This document shows positions 1 to 8,074 of a stretch of 64,000 nt of DNA, in pieces; the first letter of the stretch is position 1; every line of letters begins with the position of its first letter. The translations under genes were made by a program, and so were the position numbers. The stretch lies in contig NZ_CP059162.1 in assembly GCF_013466605.1 (NCBI RefSeq), forward strand, positions 3,348,001 to 3,412,000. Reading direction: 5' to 3'. This DNA comes from Pseudomonas chlororaphis subsp. aurantiaca. GTDB taxonomy: Bacteria; Pseudomonadota; Gammaproteobacteria; Pseudomonadales; Pseudomonadaceae. The notes under the pieces were generated by a model. That model worked only from the letters and a program-made list of their open reading frames with translations, was not told where the DNA came from and ran no database searches.

Positions 1-97
1 GCAGGCGGGCGCCAACGATTACCTGGCCAAGCCGATCGACCTCGACCGGCTGTTTTCCCTTATTCGAGTCTGGTTACCCAAGATGGAAAGAATCTAG
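1..97 (+). CDS. C-terminal end of a sensor kinase or response regulator (receiver domain), partial
   Basis: Only the last 31 codons are inside the window; the frame begins at base 2 and stops with TAG at 95-97. The peptide contains the [11 protein letters not shown] motif, the end of beta-strand 5 of a CheY-like receiver domain with the conserved lysine and cis-proline, followed by the last helix. It is therefore the C-terminus of a protein that ends in a receiver, most likely a hybrid histidine kinase. The stop overlaps the GTG start of cheR by one base, so the genes are translationally coupled. The N-terminal domains lie outside the window. Confidence 0.75.
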   Translation, partial: QAGANDYLAKPIDLDRLFSLIRVWLPKMERI

Positions 98-912
98 TGG
101 AGCGCAATACCGAGATCGAACTGCGCCTGTTGATCGAAGCTATCTACCTCAAGTACAGCTACGACTTCCGCGATTACTCCGGTGCCTCGATCAAGCGCCG
201 GATCAACCATGCGCTGCGTCAGTTCGAATGCAAGACCATTTCCGCCCTGCAGGAGCGGGTGCTGCATGATCCGGGGGCGTTCATGCAGTTGCTGCAATTT
301 TTGACGATCCCGGTCAGCGAGATGTTTCGCGACCCGTCGCACTTCCTGGCGATTCGCCGGGAAGTGGTGCCGCTGCTCAAGACCTATCCCTCGATCAAGA
401 TCTGGATCGCCGGCTGCAGCACGGGCGAGGAGGTCTATTCGATGGCTATCCTGTTGCGCGAGGAAGGGTTGCTCGAGCGCACCATCATCTACGCCACCGA
501 CATCAATCCCAGTTCCCTGGAGAAGGCCAAGCAGGGCATCTTTTCCCTGGAAAACATTCGCGCCTACACCCAGAACTACCAGCAGGCCGGCGGTTTGCGC
601 TCCTTTGCCGACTACTACACGGCGGCCTACGACTACGCGATCTTCGACAAGACCCTGCGTGAGAACGTGACCTTCGCCGACCACAGCCTGGCGACCGACA
701 GCGTGTTCTCCGAAACCCAGCTGATTTCCTGTCGCAACGTGCTGATCTATTTCAACAAGAAGTTGCAGGACCGCGCCTTCGGCCTGTTCCACGAGTCGCT
801 CTGCCACCGTGGTTTCCTGGTGCTGGGCAGCAAGGAAACCCTGGATTTCTCGGCCTATGCCCAGCATTTCGAGCCGCTGGTCAAACAAGAACGGGTCTAC
901 CGCAAATCATGA
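97..912 (+). CDS. CheR-type protein-glutamate methyltransferase
   Basis: The product (271 aa) should methylate glutamates using S-adenosylmethionine. An N-terminal helical CheR domain (about 1-75) is followed by the methyltransferase fold: WIAGCSTGEEVYSMAI near residue 105 is the SAM-binding loop, YATDIN follows it, and ISCRNVLIYF near 210 is the family signature. Length is normal for CheR. The GTG start overlaps the upstream stop, and the end overlaps cheB by 4 bases. No chemoreceptor, CheA or CheW gene is next to it, and the neighbours are hybrid kinases. The CheR/CheB pair may therefore act in a signalling system that does not control flagella. I am sure of the family but not of the target. 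Confidence 0.92.
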   Translation: MERNTEIELRLLIEAIYLKYSYDFRDYSGASIKRRINHALRQFECKTISALQERVLHDPGAFMQLLQFLTIPVSEMFRDPSHFLAIRREVVPLLKTYPSIKIWIAGCSTGEEVYSMAILLREEGLLERTIIYATDINPSSLEKAKQGIFSLENIRAYTQNYQQAGGLRSFADYYTAAYDYAIFDKTLRENVTFADHSLATDSVFSETQLISCRNVLIYFNKKLQDRAFGLFHESLCHRGFLVLGSKETLDFSAYAQHFEPLVKQERVYRKS

Positions 913-1514
913 ACGATCACGTCATCAGGCAATCCGCCCTGCCGCGGGTCGAGGCCATCGTGATAGGCGCGTCGGCCGGCGGCGTCGAGGCGCTGCTGAA
1001 AATCTTCACCGCGTTCCCCGAGGGTTTCAGCCTGCCGGTCGTGGTAGTGCTGCACCTGCCCGAAGAGCATCGCAGCCAGTTGGCCGAGCTGTTCGCCCTG
1101 CGCCTGGCGCTGCCGGTGAAAGAGGCCCGCGACAAGGAGAGCATCGAGCGCGGCACCCTGTATTTCGCCACGCCCGGTTATCACTTGTCGGTGGAGCAGG
1201 ACCGCAGCCTGTCCCTGAGCCAGGAGGAGCGCGTGCATCATTCGCGCCCCGCCATCGATTACCTGTTCGACTCCGCCGCCGATGCCTATGGCCCGCGCCT
1301 GGCCGCGGTGCTGCTGACCGGGGCCAACCGGGACGGCGCCCATGGCCTGGCCCAGGTCAAGCGGCGCGGCGGCCTGAGCATTGTCCAGGACCCGGCCGAG
1401 GCCCAGGTGGCGACCATGCCCGAGGCGGCCATCGCGCTGCACCGACCGGATTACATTCTCCCTTTGCACGGCATCAGCCGTCTGCTTGTCGAGCTGGAAC
1501 GAATCGCATGTTAA
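909..1514 (+). CDS. CheB-type methylesterase, catalytic domain only
   Basis: A 201-aa protein made only of the CheB methylesterase/glutamine deamidase domain. The serine lies in GASAGGVEAL near residue 23, the histidine in VVVLHLPEEH near 53, and the aspartate in TGANRDGAHG near 140, giving a complete Ser-His-Asp set. It lacks the N-terminal receiver of chemotaxis CheB, so it is probably not switched by CheA phosphorylation directly. A receiver protein encoded downstream could do this instead, which is inference. Start and stop overlap both neighbours by a few bases, showing tight co-translation with cheR and the receiver/kinase gene. Confidence 0.92.
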   Translation: MNDHVIRQSALPRVEAIVIGASAGGVEALLKIFTAFPEGFSLPVVVVLHLPEEHRSQLAELFALRLALPVKEARDKESIERGTLYFATPGYHLSVEQDRSLSLSQEERVHHSRPAIDYLFDSAADAYGPRLAAVLLTGANRDGAHGLAQVKRRGGLSIVQDPAEAQVATMPEAAIALHRPDYILPLHGISRLLVELERIAC

Positions 1515-2689
1515 GTAATATCCAAGCCAAGCTGCTGATCGTCGACGATCTGCCAGAGAACTTGTTGGCCCTCGAAGCGCTGATCAAGCGCGAGGACCGC
1601 CAGGTGTACAAGGCGCTGTCAGCGGACGAGGCGTTGTCGCTGTTGCTCGAGCATGAGTTCGCCATGGCCATCCTCGATGTGCAGATGCCCGGCATGAACG
1701 GCTTCGAGCTGGCCGAGCTGATGCGCGGCACCGAGAAGACCAAGAACATCCCCATCGTGTTTGTCAGCGCCGCCGGGCGCGAACTCGACTATGCCTTCAA
1801 GGGCTATGAGAGCGGCGCGGTGGACTTCCTGCACAAGCCGCTGGATATCCATGCGGTGAAGAGCAAGGTCAATGTGTTCGTCGACCTGTACCGGCAGAGC
1901 AAGGCCATGAAACGGCAGGTCGAAGCCCTGGAGCAGAGCCGGCGCGAGCAGGAGGCGCTGCTCAAGCAGTTGCAGGCGACCCAGAACGAACTGGAGCAGG
2001 CGGTGCGCATGCGTGACGATTTCATGTCGATCGTCGCCCATGAGGTGCGCACGCCGTTGAACGGCCTGATCCTGGAGACCCAGCTGCGCAAGATGCACCT
2101 GGCCCGCGACAATGCTTCCGCGTTCACCCTGGACAAGATGCAGGCCATGGTCGAGCGCGACGAGCGCCAGATCAAAAGCCTGATCCGCCTGATCGAGGAC
2201 ATGCTGGACATCTCGCGGATCCGCACCGGCAAGCTGTCGATCCGCCCGAGCCAGGTCGACCTGGTGCAGCTGGTGCGTGGCCTGCTGGAGAATTTCGCGC
2301 CCCAGGTCGAGGCCGCCGAATCCTCGATCGCCCTGACTGCCGAAGGCTCGGTGCTCGGCCAGTGGGACGAGTTCCGCATCGAACAGGTGATCTCCAACCT
2401 GCTGACCAATGCCTTGCGGTATGGCGCCAAGAGCCCGATCGAAGTGCGGGTCTACAGCGCGGACGGGCAGGCGCAGGTCGAAGTGCGCGATCACGGGATC
2501 GGCATCAGCGAGGAAAACCAGGCGCGTATCTTCCAGCAGTTCGAGCGCGTCTCTGTCAATCATGCGGTGGCCGGGCTCGGGCTGGGGTTGTTCATTTCCG
2601 AGCAGATCGTCACCGCCCATGGCGGCACCATCGAAGTCGACAGCAGGATCGGCGAAGGTGCGCTGTTTCGCGTTTGTCTGCCGCTGTAG
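1508..2689 (+). CDS. Receiver-histidine kinase protein (REC-HisKA-HATPase)
   Basis: 393 aa. Residues 1-125 form a receiver: LLIVDD acidic pair, phospho-acceptor Asp in MAILDVQMPGMNG, Lys in FLHKPLDI. A coiled-coil linker (about 130-170, rich in E, Q and R) leads to a HisKA domain with the His in IVAHEVRTPLNG, then HATPase_c with the N box (NLLTNALRYG), G1 (DHGIGISEENQ) and G2 (GLGLGLFISEQI). There are no transmembrane segments, so this is a soluble kinase driven by an upstream phospho-donor, possibly the truncated kinase at the window edge. The ATG at 1508 was chosen because it overlaps the cheB end and starts exactly at the receiver; an open frame reaching upstream is only a shadow. Confidence 0.9.
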   Translation: MLSNIQAKLLIVDDLPENLLALEALIKREDRQVYKALSADEALSLLLEHEFAMAILDVQMPGMNGFELAELMRGTEKTKNIPIVFVSAAGRELDYAFKGYESGAVDFLHKPLDIHAVKSKVNVFVDLYRQSKAMKRQVEALEQSRREQEALLKQLQATQNELEQAVRMRDDFMSIVAHEVRTPLNGLILETQLRKMHLARDNASAFTLDKMQAMVERDERQIKSLIRLIEDMLDISRIRTGKLSIRPSQVDLVQLVRGLLENFAPQVEAAESSIALTAEGSVLGQWDEFRIEQVISNLLTNALRYGAKSPIEVRVYSADGQAQVEVRDHGIGISEENQARIFQQFERVSVNHAVAGLGLGLFISEQIVTAHGGTIEVDSRIGEGALFRVCLPL

Positions 2690-2767
2690 GAAAACACCGG
2701 CACCCACGCAACCTTCTGGGTGACCACATGGTCGTATCAGCAGCTATTGACCGAACAAAGGCTTCTC

Positions 2768-3145
2768 ATGAGTGAAGATGCACAAGACGTCGTACTGATC
2801 GTCGAAGATGAACCGGTGATTCTGATGTTGCTCGCCGACTACCTGTCGGGCCTGGGCTACCGGGTGCTACAGGCGGAGAACGGCGAGCAGGCGTTCGAGA
2901 TCCTCGCCAGCAAACCGCATCTGGATGTGATGATCACCGACTACCGGCTGCCGGGCGGGATTACCGGGGTGATGATCGCCGAACCGGCGGTGAAGCTGCG
3001 TCCGGACCTCAAGGTGATTTTCATCAGCGGCTATCCCACCGAGATTCTCGAGTCCGGCAGCCCGATCGCCAGAAGCGCGCCGATCCTGGCCAAGCCCTTC
3101 GACCTCAACAGCCTGCAAGAGCAGATCCAGCGCCTGCTGGCGTGA
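2768..3145 (+). CDS. Single-domain response regulator (CheY-like)
   Basis: 125 aa, one receiver domain: LIVEDEP (acidic pocket), phospho-acceptor Asp in DVMITDYRLPGG, a Ser/Thr switch in VIFISGYP and Lys in ILAKPFD. It has no output domain, so it works by protein-protein contact or phospho-relay. The ATG at 2768 is preferred over one at 2720 because the receiver fold starts there and AAAGG lies a few bases upstream. It is the last gene of the signalling operon, 78 bases after the kinase, and a REP-type palindrome follows its stop. Confidence 0.9.
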   Translation: MSEDAQDVVLIVEDEPVILMLLADYLSGLGYRVLQAENGEQAFEILASKPHLDVMITDYRLPGGITGVMIAEPAVKLRPDLKVIFISGYPTEILESGSPIARSAPILAKPFDLNSLQEQIQRLLA

Positions 3146-3163
3146 CCCTCTCTACAACCGCCG

Positions 3164-3198
3164 CGCTGTAGCCGCAGCCTGCGGCAGCGGCTACAGCG
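3164..3198. repeat. REP-like palindrome
   Basis: Perfect 12-bp inverted arms (CGCTGTAGCCGC and its complement) around an 11-base centre that itself contains a smaller inverted repeat. Its place, between the end of the signalling operon and the convergent TPR gene, and the GTAGCCGC core are typical of Pseudomonas REP elements. There is no T-run, so it is better called a REP than a terminator, though it may protect 3' ends of both transcripts. Confidence 0.75.
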
Positions 3199-3242
3199 AG
3201 GGGTTGAAATATCGTCCGGCCAGCAGGTGTCGGAGCGCGTGT

Positions 3243-4298
3243 TTACAGGCCTTGCTGCAAGGCCGGATCGTCGGGGTTCTGTTGTTCCAGTTGGGCCAGG
3301 AGGATCTGTACGTTCTGCAACTGGCCGCTTTCCTTCCAGTACTTGATCAGCAGCACCCGCGCCTTGCGGTTGGCGGGTTGGCGCTGGACGATTTCCTCGA
3401 GCTGTTTCTGCGCCGCTTCCAGCTCTTCTTCGCTGTGCAGGGTGGTGGCCAGGTCGTAGCGGTAGTCGGCGTTGTTCGGCTCCAGCTCCACGGCGCGGGA
3501 CAGGCCGAGCAGGGCGAACTCGCTCTGGTCGTGGTGCAGCAGCCACATGCCCAGGGCGTGTTGCAGGTAGGCGGAATCCTGTTGCGCCTGCAGTTGTTTG
3601 GCCAGCAGCTTGCGGGCATCTTCGCTGCGGCCCTGGCGGTCCAGCACCTCCAGTTGCAGGATCACCGCTTGCAGGTTGTCCGGTTGCAGGCCCAAGGCGT
3701 GCTCCAGCGTCTGCTGGGCCTGGTCCAGGTTGGCGTTGTGCAGGTACAGGCGCGCCAGCTGGTATTGCGCCTCGACGTTCTCCGGCTGGGCCTTGAGCAC
3801 CTGGGTGTACTCATCGATCACTTGCTGCAGCGGCCCGAAATACAGGCCCTGTTCATCCGGCGACAGGCCGAGCAGGGCGGTGGCGGCGGCGAAGCGCACG
3901 CTTTGCACTTCGTCGTCCAGCAGCGGGCCGATCAGCAGGCTGCGCTGGCGCGCCGGGACCAGGCCGAGCACCGCCTGGATGGCGGCCTCGCGGACCTCGG
4001 GCGTGGCGTGGTGCAGGCCGGCGTCGGCCAGTTTCAGCGCTTGCGGGCTGGGGTAGTTGTGCAGCTCGGCGAGCAGGCGGATGCGCCGGCTGTCCGACAG
4101 GTCGGGACGCCCCAACTGCTGATACAGCACTCGCGCGGCGCCGGGCTGGCCGTTGCGTGCCTGTTCCAGCGCCTTGCCATACCCGTGCTTGATCGCGTCC
4201 GGCACCACCGGCGGCGTGGTGCGCAGGAACAGCCACGCCAGGCCCAGGGCCAGGACGACGAGAAGGCTGATCAACAGGGGGCGGCGGGGCTTGGTCAT
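3243..4298 (-). CDS. Membrane-anchored HEAT/TPR-repeat protein
   Basis: 351 aa from the ATG at 4298. Residues 6-26 form one hydrophobic segment after a positively charged start (TKPRRP), so the protein is anchored in the inner membrane with the rest in the periplasm. A HEAT-like helical stretch (TPEVREAAIQAVLG, QSVRFAAATALLG) precedes tetratricopeptide repeats (AQYQLARLYLHNANLDQAQ and at least three more). These are scaffold folds; no catalytic motif is visible. An upstream in-frame ATG at 4337 would add 13 residues, but the shorter start puts the membrane segment at the N-terminus. It is monocistronic and divergent from the FUSC gene. The specific function is unknown. Confidence 0.75.
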   Translation of the reverse strand: MTKPRRPLLISLLVVLALGLAWLFLRTTPPVVPDAIKHGYGKALEQARNGQPGAARVLYQQLGRPDLSDSRRIRLLAELHNYPSPQALKLADAGLHHATPEVREAAIQAVLGLVPARQRSLLIGPLLDDEVQSVRFAAATALLGLSPDEQGLYFGPLQQVIDEYTQVLKAQPENVEAQYQLARLYLHNANLDQAQQTLEHALGLQPDNLQAVILQLEVLDRQGRSEDARKLLAKQLQAQQDSAYLQHALGMWLLHHDQSEFALLGLSRAVELEPNNADYRYDLATTLHSEEELEAAQKQLEEIVQRQPANRKARVLLIKYWKESGQLQNVQILLAQLEQQNPDDPALQQGL

Positions 4299-4589
4299 GC
4301 AGGCATCCATGGCAGGGGCGGCTTTACGAAGGCGCAAGCTTCGGTCAGGTTCCCCTCGGAGTCAAACCGCGGTTGCGGGGCGATGGGCACGACTCGGGTT
4401 TTCGCGGCGGGACAAGGCCGCAAGAGCGGCGCCGGCTGGTCCAAACACTCTGCTTGACCAAGCGGTTGGCGCGAACGATCGACAGTTCGGGAAAAATTGC
4501 CTTCCTGCCGGGAAGGCCGGGACGATAAGCTTTCCCGGCCGCAGACTGACTACGCTAGCCGCAGGTACCCCTTTGCCCAGAACCCACTC

Positions 4590-6737
4590 ATGCAGCCACT
4601 GATCAATTACTTCAAGGTTGTCATTCACCCGGGAGGCGCGGTGCTGCGCTTCGCCCTGCGCACCATCGTCGCGGGCCTGCTGACCCTGTACCTGGCGTTC
4701 ATCTTCGATCTCGACCAGCCCAAGTGGTCGCTGATGGCGGTGATCATCGTCAGCCAGCCCCTGGCCGGCATGGCCCTGGCCCGCAGCTTCGGCCAGGTGG
4801 TCGGCACCACCCTGGGGGCCGCGGTGGCGGTGCTGATCATGGCGATCTTCCCCCAGGCGCCGCTGCCGTTCCTGGTCACCCTGGGCCTGTGGCTGGCGTT
4901 GTGCACCGCCGGCGGCACCCTGTTGCGCTACACCAGTTCCCAGGCGTTCGTGCTCAGTGGCTACACCGCGGTGGTGGTGGCGATGCTGGCGATCCCCGAG
5001 CAGGGCAATACCCTGACGCTGGCCATTACCCGGGTCACCGAAACCCTGCTGGCGGTGGCCTGCGTCTGCGTGGTCAGCCTGCTGACGGCGCGCCCGGAGG
5101 CCGTGGCCCATGGCTACTTCGCCAAGATCGACCTGGTGCTCAAGCTACTGGCGACCCACGCCGCGGCGGCGATTCGCACCGACGAAAGCGAGGCCGACTT
5201 CCACAAGCGGCAGATGCAGCTGCTGGGCGAGATCAGCGCGCTGGAAGGCTTGCGCCGCCACCTGTATTTCGACGCGCCGCGCCTGCGCAGCGCCGACGGC
5301 CTGGTGCAACTGCTGGGCAACCAGTTGGTGCTGCTGACCTCGCGCCTCACCGTCTTGCGCCACCAGCGCGAACTGCTGCGGGCGCGCTGGGTCGGCGAGC
5401 TGCCGGAGGCGATCCAGCGACTGCGCGCCGACGAGCTGGCGTTTCTCGATGAACTGGCGCAGCACGGCCGTGCCTTGCCCGCCGCCTCGCGGCAGCAGTT
5501 CGCGCAATTGCAGCAGCGCTTCGATGAACAGGCGCGGCGCGCCGAGCGCGAGGCCGATGCCTTGCCCGCCACCTTGCGCTCCCTGGCCTGGGCCTTGCGC
5601 TGGGAGCAGGCGCGGATGCTCAAGCAGCTCGAAGACATTCTCGAGTTCAGCGATGCCATCCAGGACGGTCGCCAGGCCAGTTGCCTGTACCGCCAGGGCC
5701 GGGCCAATCCGTTACACCTGGACTGGCCGCTGGCGGCGATGAATGCGCTGCGGGCCTTTACCGCGCTGCTGGTCGCCGGGCTGATCTGGATCGAAACCGC
5801 CTGGGACGGCGCGCGTTCGAGCATGGTCCTGGTGGGTATTCTCTGTTCGCTGATGGCGACCTTCCCGCGGCCCCTGGCTGCGGCGCAAAGCTATATGCGT
5901 GGCCAGGCCCTGGCGCTGGTGATCTCGGCGGTCTATGTCTTTGCCCTGGTGCCCTTGATCGGCGATTTCGAGTGGCTGGCGCTATTGCTGGTGCCGCTGC
6001 TGTACACGGTCGCGGTGGGCCTGGCCAGCCCGATGACCGCCGGTATCGGCATGGGCCTGGGGCTGTCGAGCCTGCTGATGATCGGCCCGCAGAACATCGG
6101 CGCCTGGCAGAACAGCGCCATCCAGTGGTTCGAGTTCGCCGGGGCCTATGTCAGCGGTGGGGTGCTGTCGTTGCTGGTGTACGCCTTTATCTTCCCGTTC
6201 AACCCGGTGCTGCGCATTCGCCGCTTGTTCCGCGACACCCGCGAGCAGGTGTACGCCTTGCAGAAAACCACGGCCAGCGACGAGGAGCAGTTTGTCTTCG
6301 AAAGCCGCATGGTCGACCGCCTGACCCAGATGCTCGGGCTGTTGCCCGCCGCCGGCGACCGTGTTTCCGCCGAGCGTTTCGAAACCAGCCTGGCCTGCAT
6401 GACCCTGGGCGTGGCGATGAACCAGCTCAAGCAGCAGAGCCTGGACAACCCCTGGCTGAGCAGCGCGGCCAACGCCGACCTGCAGCAGTTGCTGCGGCGG
6501 ATCGGGCGTTATGTGGCCGGGCGCTCGGGGCTGGATGTGGAGGAGCTGCTGGCGCGGCTACGGGAGCTGGGCGACTACCTCGACCAGCTGCACACCGACG
6601 ACCGGCCCCAGGCCCACGAACAGCTGTGGTCGGTGTTCCGCATGCGCGTCTCGCTGCTGATCGTCGGCGCCTTCCTGGAGCGCTACAGCCCCATGCTGCA
6701 ACCCACGGAAACAGGAGAACCGGCCCTTGCCCATTGA
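4590..6737 (+). CDS. FUSC-family aromatic acid/efflux inner-membrane protein (AaeB/YdhK-like)
   Basis: 715 aa with two blocks of five to six membrane segments (about 15-165 and 390-545), each followed by a long soluble helical stretch. This is the duplicated layout of FUSC proteins such as AaeB and YdhK. With the next two genes it makes the same three-gene set as E. coli ydhIJK: DUF1656 protein, HlyD-type adaptor and FUSC pump. Such systems export aromatic acids or biocides. The ATG at 4590 begins just before the first membrane segment; the frame is open 93 bases further upstream, but that part is not membrane-like. The stop overlaps the DUF1656 start by 11 bases. Confidence 0.88.
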   Translation: MQPLINYFKVVIHPGGAVLRFALRTIVAGLLTLYLAFIFDLDQPKWSLMAVIIVSQPLAGMALARSFGQVVGTTLGAAVAVLIMAIFPQAPLPFLVTLGLWLALCTAGGTLLRYTSSQAFVLSGYTAVVVAMLAIPEQGNTLTLAITRVTETLLAVACVCVVSLLTARPEAVAHGYFAKIDLVLKLLATHAAAAIRTDESEADFHKRQMQLLGEISALEGLRRHLYFDAPRLRSADGLVQLLGNQLVLLTSRLTVLRHQRELLRARWVGELPEAIQRLRADELAFLDELAQHGRALPAASRQQFAQLQQRFDEQARRAEREADALPATLRSLAWALRWEQARMLKQLEDILEFSDAIQDGRQASCLYRQGRANPLHLDWPLAAMNALRAFTALLVAGLIWIETAWDGARSSMVLVGILCSLMATFPRPLAAAQSYMRGQALALVISAVYVFALVPLIGDFEWLALLLVPLLYTVAVGLASPMTAGIGMGLGLSSLLMIGPQNIGAWQNSAIQWFEFAGAYVSGGVLSLLVYAFIFPFNPVLRIRRLFRDTREQVYALQKTTASDEEQFVFESRMVDRLTQMLGLLPAAGDRVSAERFETSLACMTLGVAMNQLKQQSLDNPWLSSAANADLQQLLRRIGRYVAGRSGLDVEELLARLRELGDYLDQLHTDDRPQAHEQLWSVFRMRVSLLIVGAFLERYSPMLQPTETGEPALAH

Positions 6738-6930
6738 TTTCGAATTCGGCGGCGTCTACCTGCCGCCCATTGCCCAGGCCCTGTTGCTGGCCTTGCCGAT
6801 TTTCCTGTTGCTCGACTGGGGGCTGCGGCGCCTCGGTGTGTTGCGTTTCGTCTGGCACGAAGCGTTGTTCGAAGGGGCGCTGTATGCCTGCGTCTGCGCC
6901 ACGGTCATTCTGCTGATGGGAAGCCTATGA
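6727..6930 (+). CDS. DUF1656 small membrane protein of the FUSC efflux system
   Basis: 67 aa with two hydrophobic helices (about 12-32 and 44-64) and the family opening IDFEFGGVYLPP. The start is a TTG at 6727, preceded by AGGAGA at good spacing. Both ends overlap neighbours (11 bases with FUSC, 4 with HlyD), the arrangement normal for ydhI-type genes. The role is unproven; it is thought to be a small subunit of the pump. Confidence 0.88.
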   Translation: MPIDFEFGGVYLPPIAQALLLALPIFLLLDWGLRRLGVLRFVWHEALFEGALYACVCATVILLMGSL

Positions 6931-7874
6931 ATCTGAAAAACACCCTGGCCCGCTCGATCACCCTGGTGGCGGTAGTGCTGGCGCTCGTGCTGGGCTGGTT
7001 CGCCTGGGAGCATTACACCCGCGCGCCCTGGACCCGCGATGCGCGGGTGCGGGCCGATGTGGTGACCCTGTCGGCGGATGTCGCCGGGCGCATCGTCAGC
7101 CTGAAGGTGCAGGACAACCAGCACGTGGACAAGGGCCAGCTACTGCTGGAGATCGACCCGGCGCAATATGCCCTGGCCGTGGAGCATGCCAAGCGTTCGG
7201 TGGAAGTGGCGGTCGCCACCCTCGGCCAGTCCGAGGCGGCGATTGCCGCCAGCGCGGCGCAGCTCAAGCAGCGGCAAAGCGAGGAGCGCCGGCGCCGGAG
7301 CCTGAAGCAGGGCTTCGCGATTTCCGGCGAGGAATGGGAGAAGTCCAATACCGATGTGGCGGTGGCCCAGGCCGACCTGTTGCGCGACCAGGCCAATCTC
7401 GGCCTGGCCCAGGCCAACGTGCACCTGGCCCAGGCGGCGCTGAAACAGGCCGAACTGGACCTGCAGCGCACCCGGGTCGAAGCCCCGGTCAGCGGCTACG
7501 TGACCAACCTGCAGACCCGCCAGGGCGACTACGCCAGTGCCGGCGCGGCCTTGCTGGCCCTGGTGGACAGCGACTCCTTCTATATCAGTGGTTACTTCGA
7601 GGAGACCAAGCTGCCGCGGATCGAGGAGGGCAGTGCGGTGCGCATCCAGCTGATGAGCGGCGAAACCTTCGGCGGCAAGGTGCAGAGCATCGCCTTCGCC
7701 ATTACCGACCGCGAGAACTCCCAGGGCAGCCGCCTGCTGGCCAACATCAACCCCAGCTACACCTGGGTCAAGCTGGCGCAGCGGGTGCCGGTGCGGATCG
7801 CCATCGACCCCGATTACCCGGGCAAGGACAGGTTGCGCGCCGGCACCACGGCGACGGTGACGGTGTTGGAATAA
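6927..7874 (+). CDS. HlyD-family periplasmic adaptor of the FUSC efflux system
   Basis: 315 aa. An N-terminal membrane anchor (residues 8-28) is followed by TRDARVRADVV, the usual opening of the AaeA/EmrA type. Next come a biotinyl-lipoyl half motif (SADVAGRIVSLKV), a helical hairpin (about 85-175), the second lipoyl half (RTRVEAPVSGYV) and a beta-barrel domain. It should bridge the FUSC pump to an outer-membrane channel; none is encoded in this operon. ATGA overlap with the DUF1656 gene. Confidence 0.9.
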   Translation: MNLKNTLARSITLVAVVLALVLGWFAWEHYTRAPWTRDARVRADVVTLSADVAGRIVSLKVQDNQHVDKGQLLLEIDPAQYALAVEHAKRSVEVAVATLGQSEAAIAASAAQLKQRQSEERRRRSLKQGFAISGEEWEKSNTDVAVAQADLLRDQANLGLAQANVHLAQAALKQAELDLQRTRVEAPVSGYVTNLQTRQGDYASAGAALLALVDSDSFYISGYFEETKLPRIEEGSAVRIQLMSGETFGGKVQSIAFAITDRENSQGSRLLANINPSYTWVKLAQRVPVRIAIDPDYPGKDRLRAGTTATVTVLE

Positions 7875-7902
7875 CCTGCGGCGGCGCCCCGGGAACGGCG
7901 CT

Positions 7903-7979
7903 ATCGCGGGCAAGTCGGATCGCCGCCCGCTTGCTCTTACAGAAGCCAGTCGTCTGTAGGCGCGAGGCTTGCCCGCGAT
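7903..7979. repeat. REP-type inverted repeat pair
   Basis: ATCGCGGGCAAG at 7903-7914 is matched by its exact complement at 7968-7979, 53 bases apart, between two convergent genes. The CGCGGGCAAG core is common in Pseudomonas REP/BIME elements. Confidence 0.7.
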
Positions 7980-7993
7980 GCTTTTTGGGGGGC

Positions 7994-8028
7994 AAAAAAA
8001 GCCCCGTGACCGAATGAGAACACGGGGC
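7994..8028 (-). terminator. Rho-independent terminator of mexEF-oprN
   Basis: Perfect 8-bp stem (GCCCCGTG/CACGGGGC) with a 12-base loop, followed on the minus strand by seven T. It lies 46 bases after the oprN stop. Confidence 0.9.
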
Positions 8029-8074
8029 AAGAATTTGGTTGGTTGCGGCCAACCAAAGGAGCTCGGTTGAAGCC

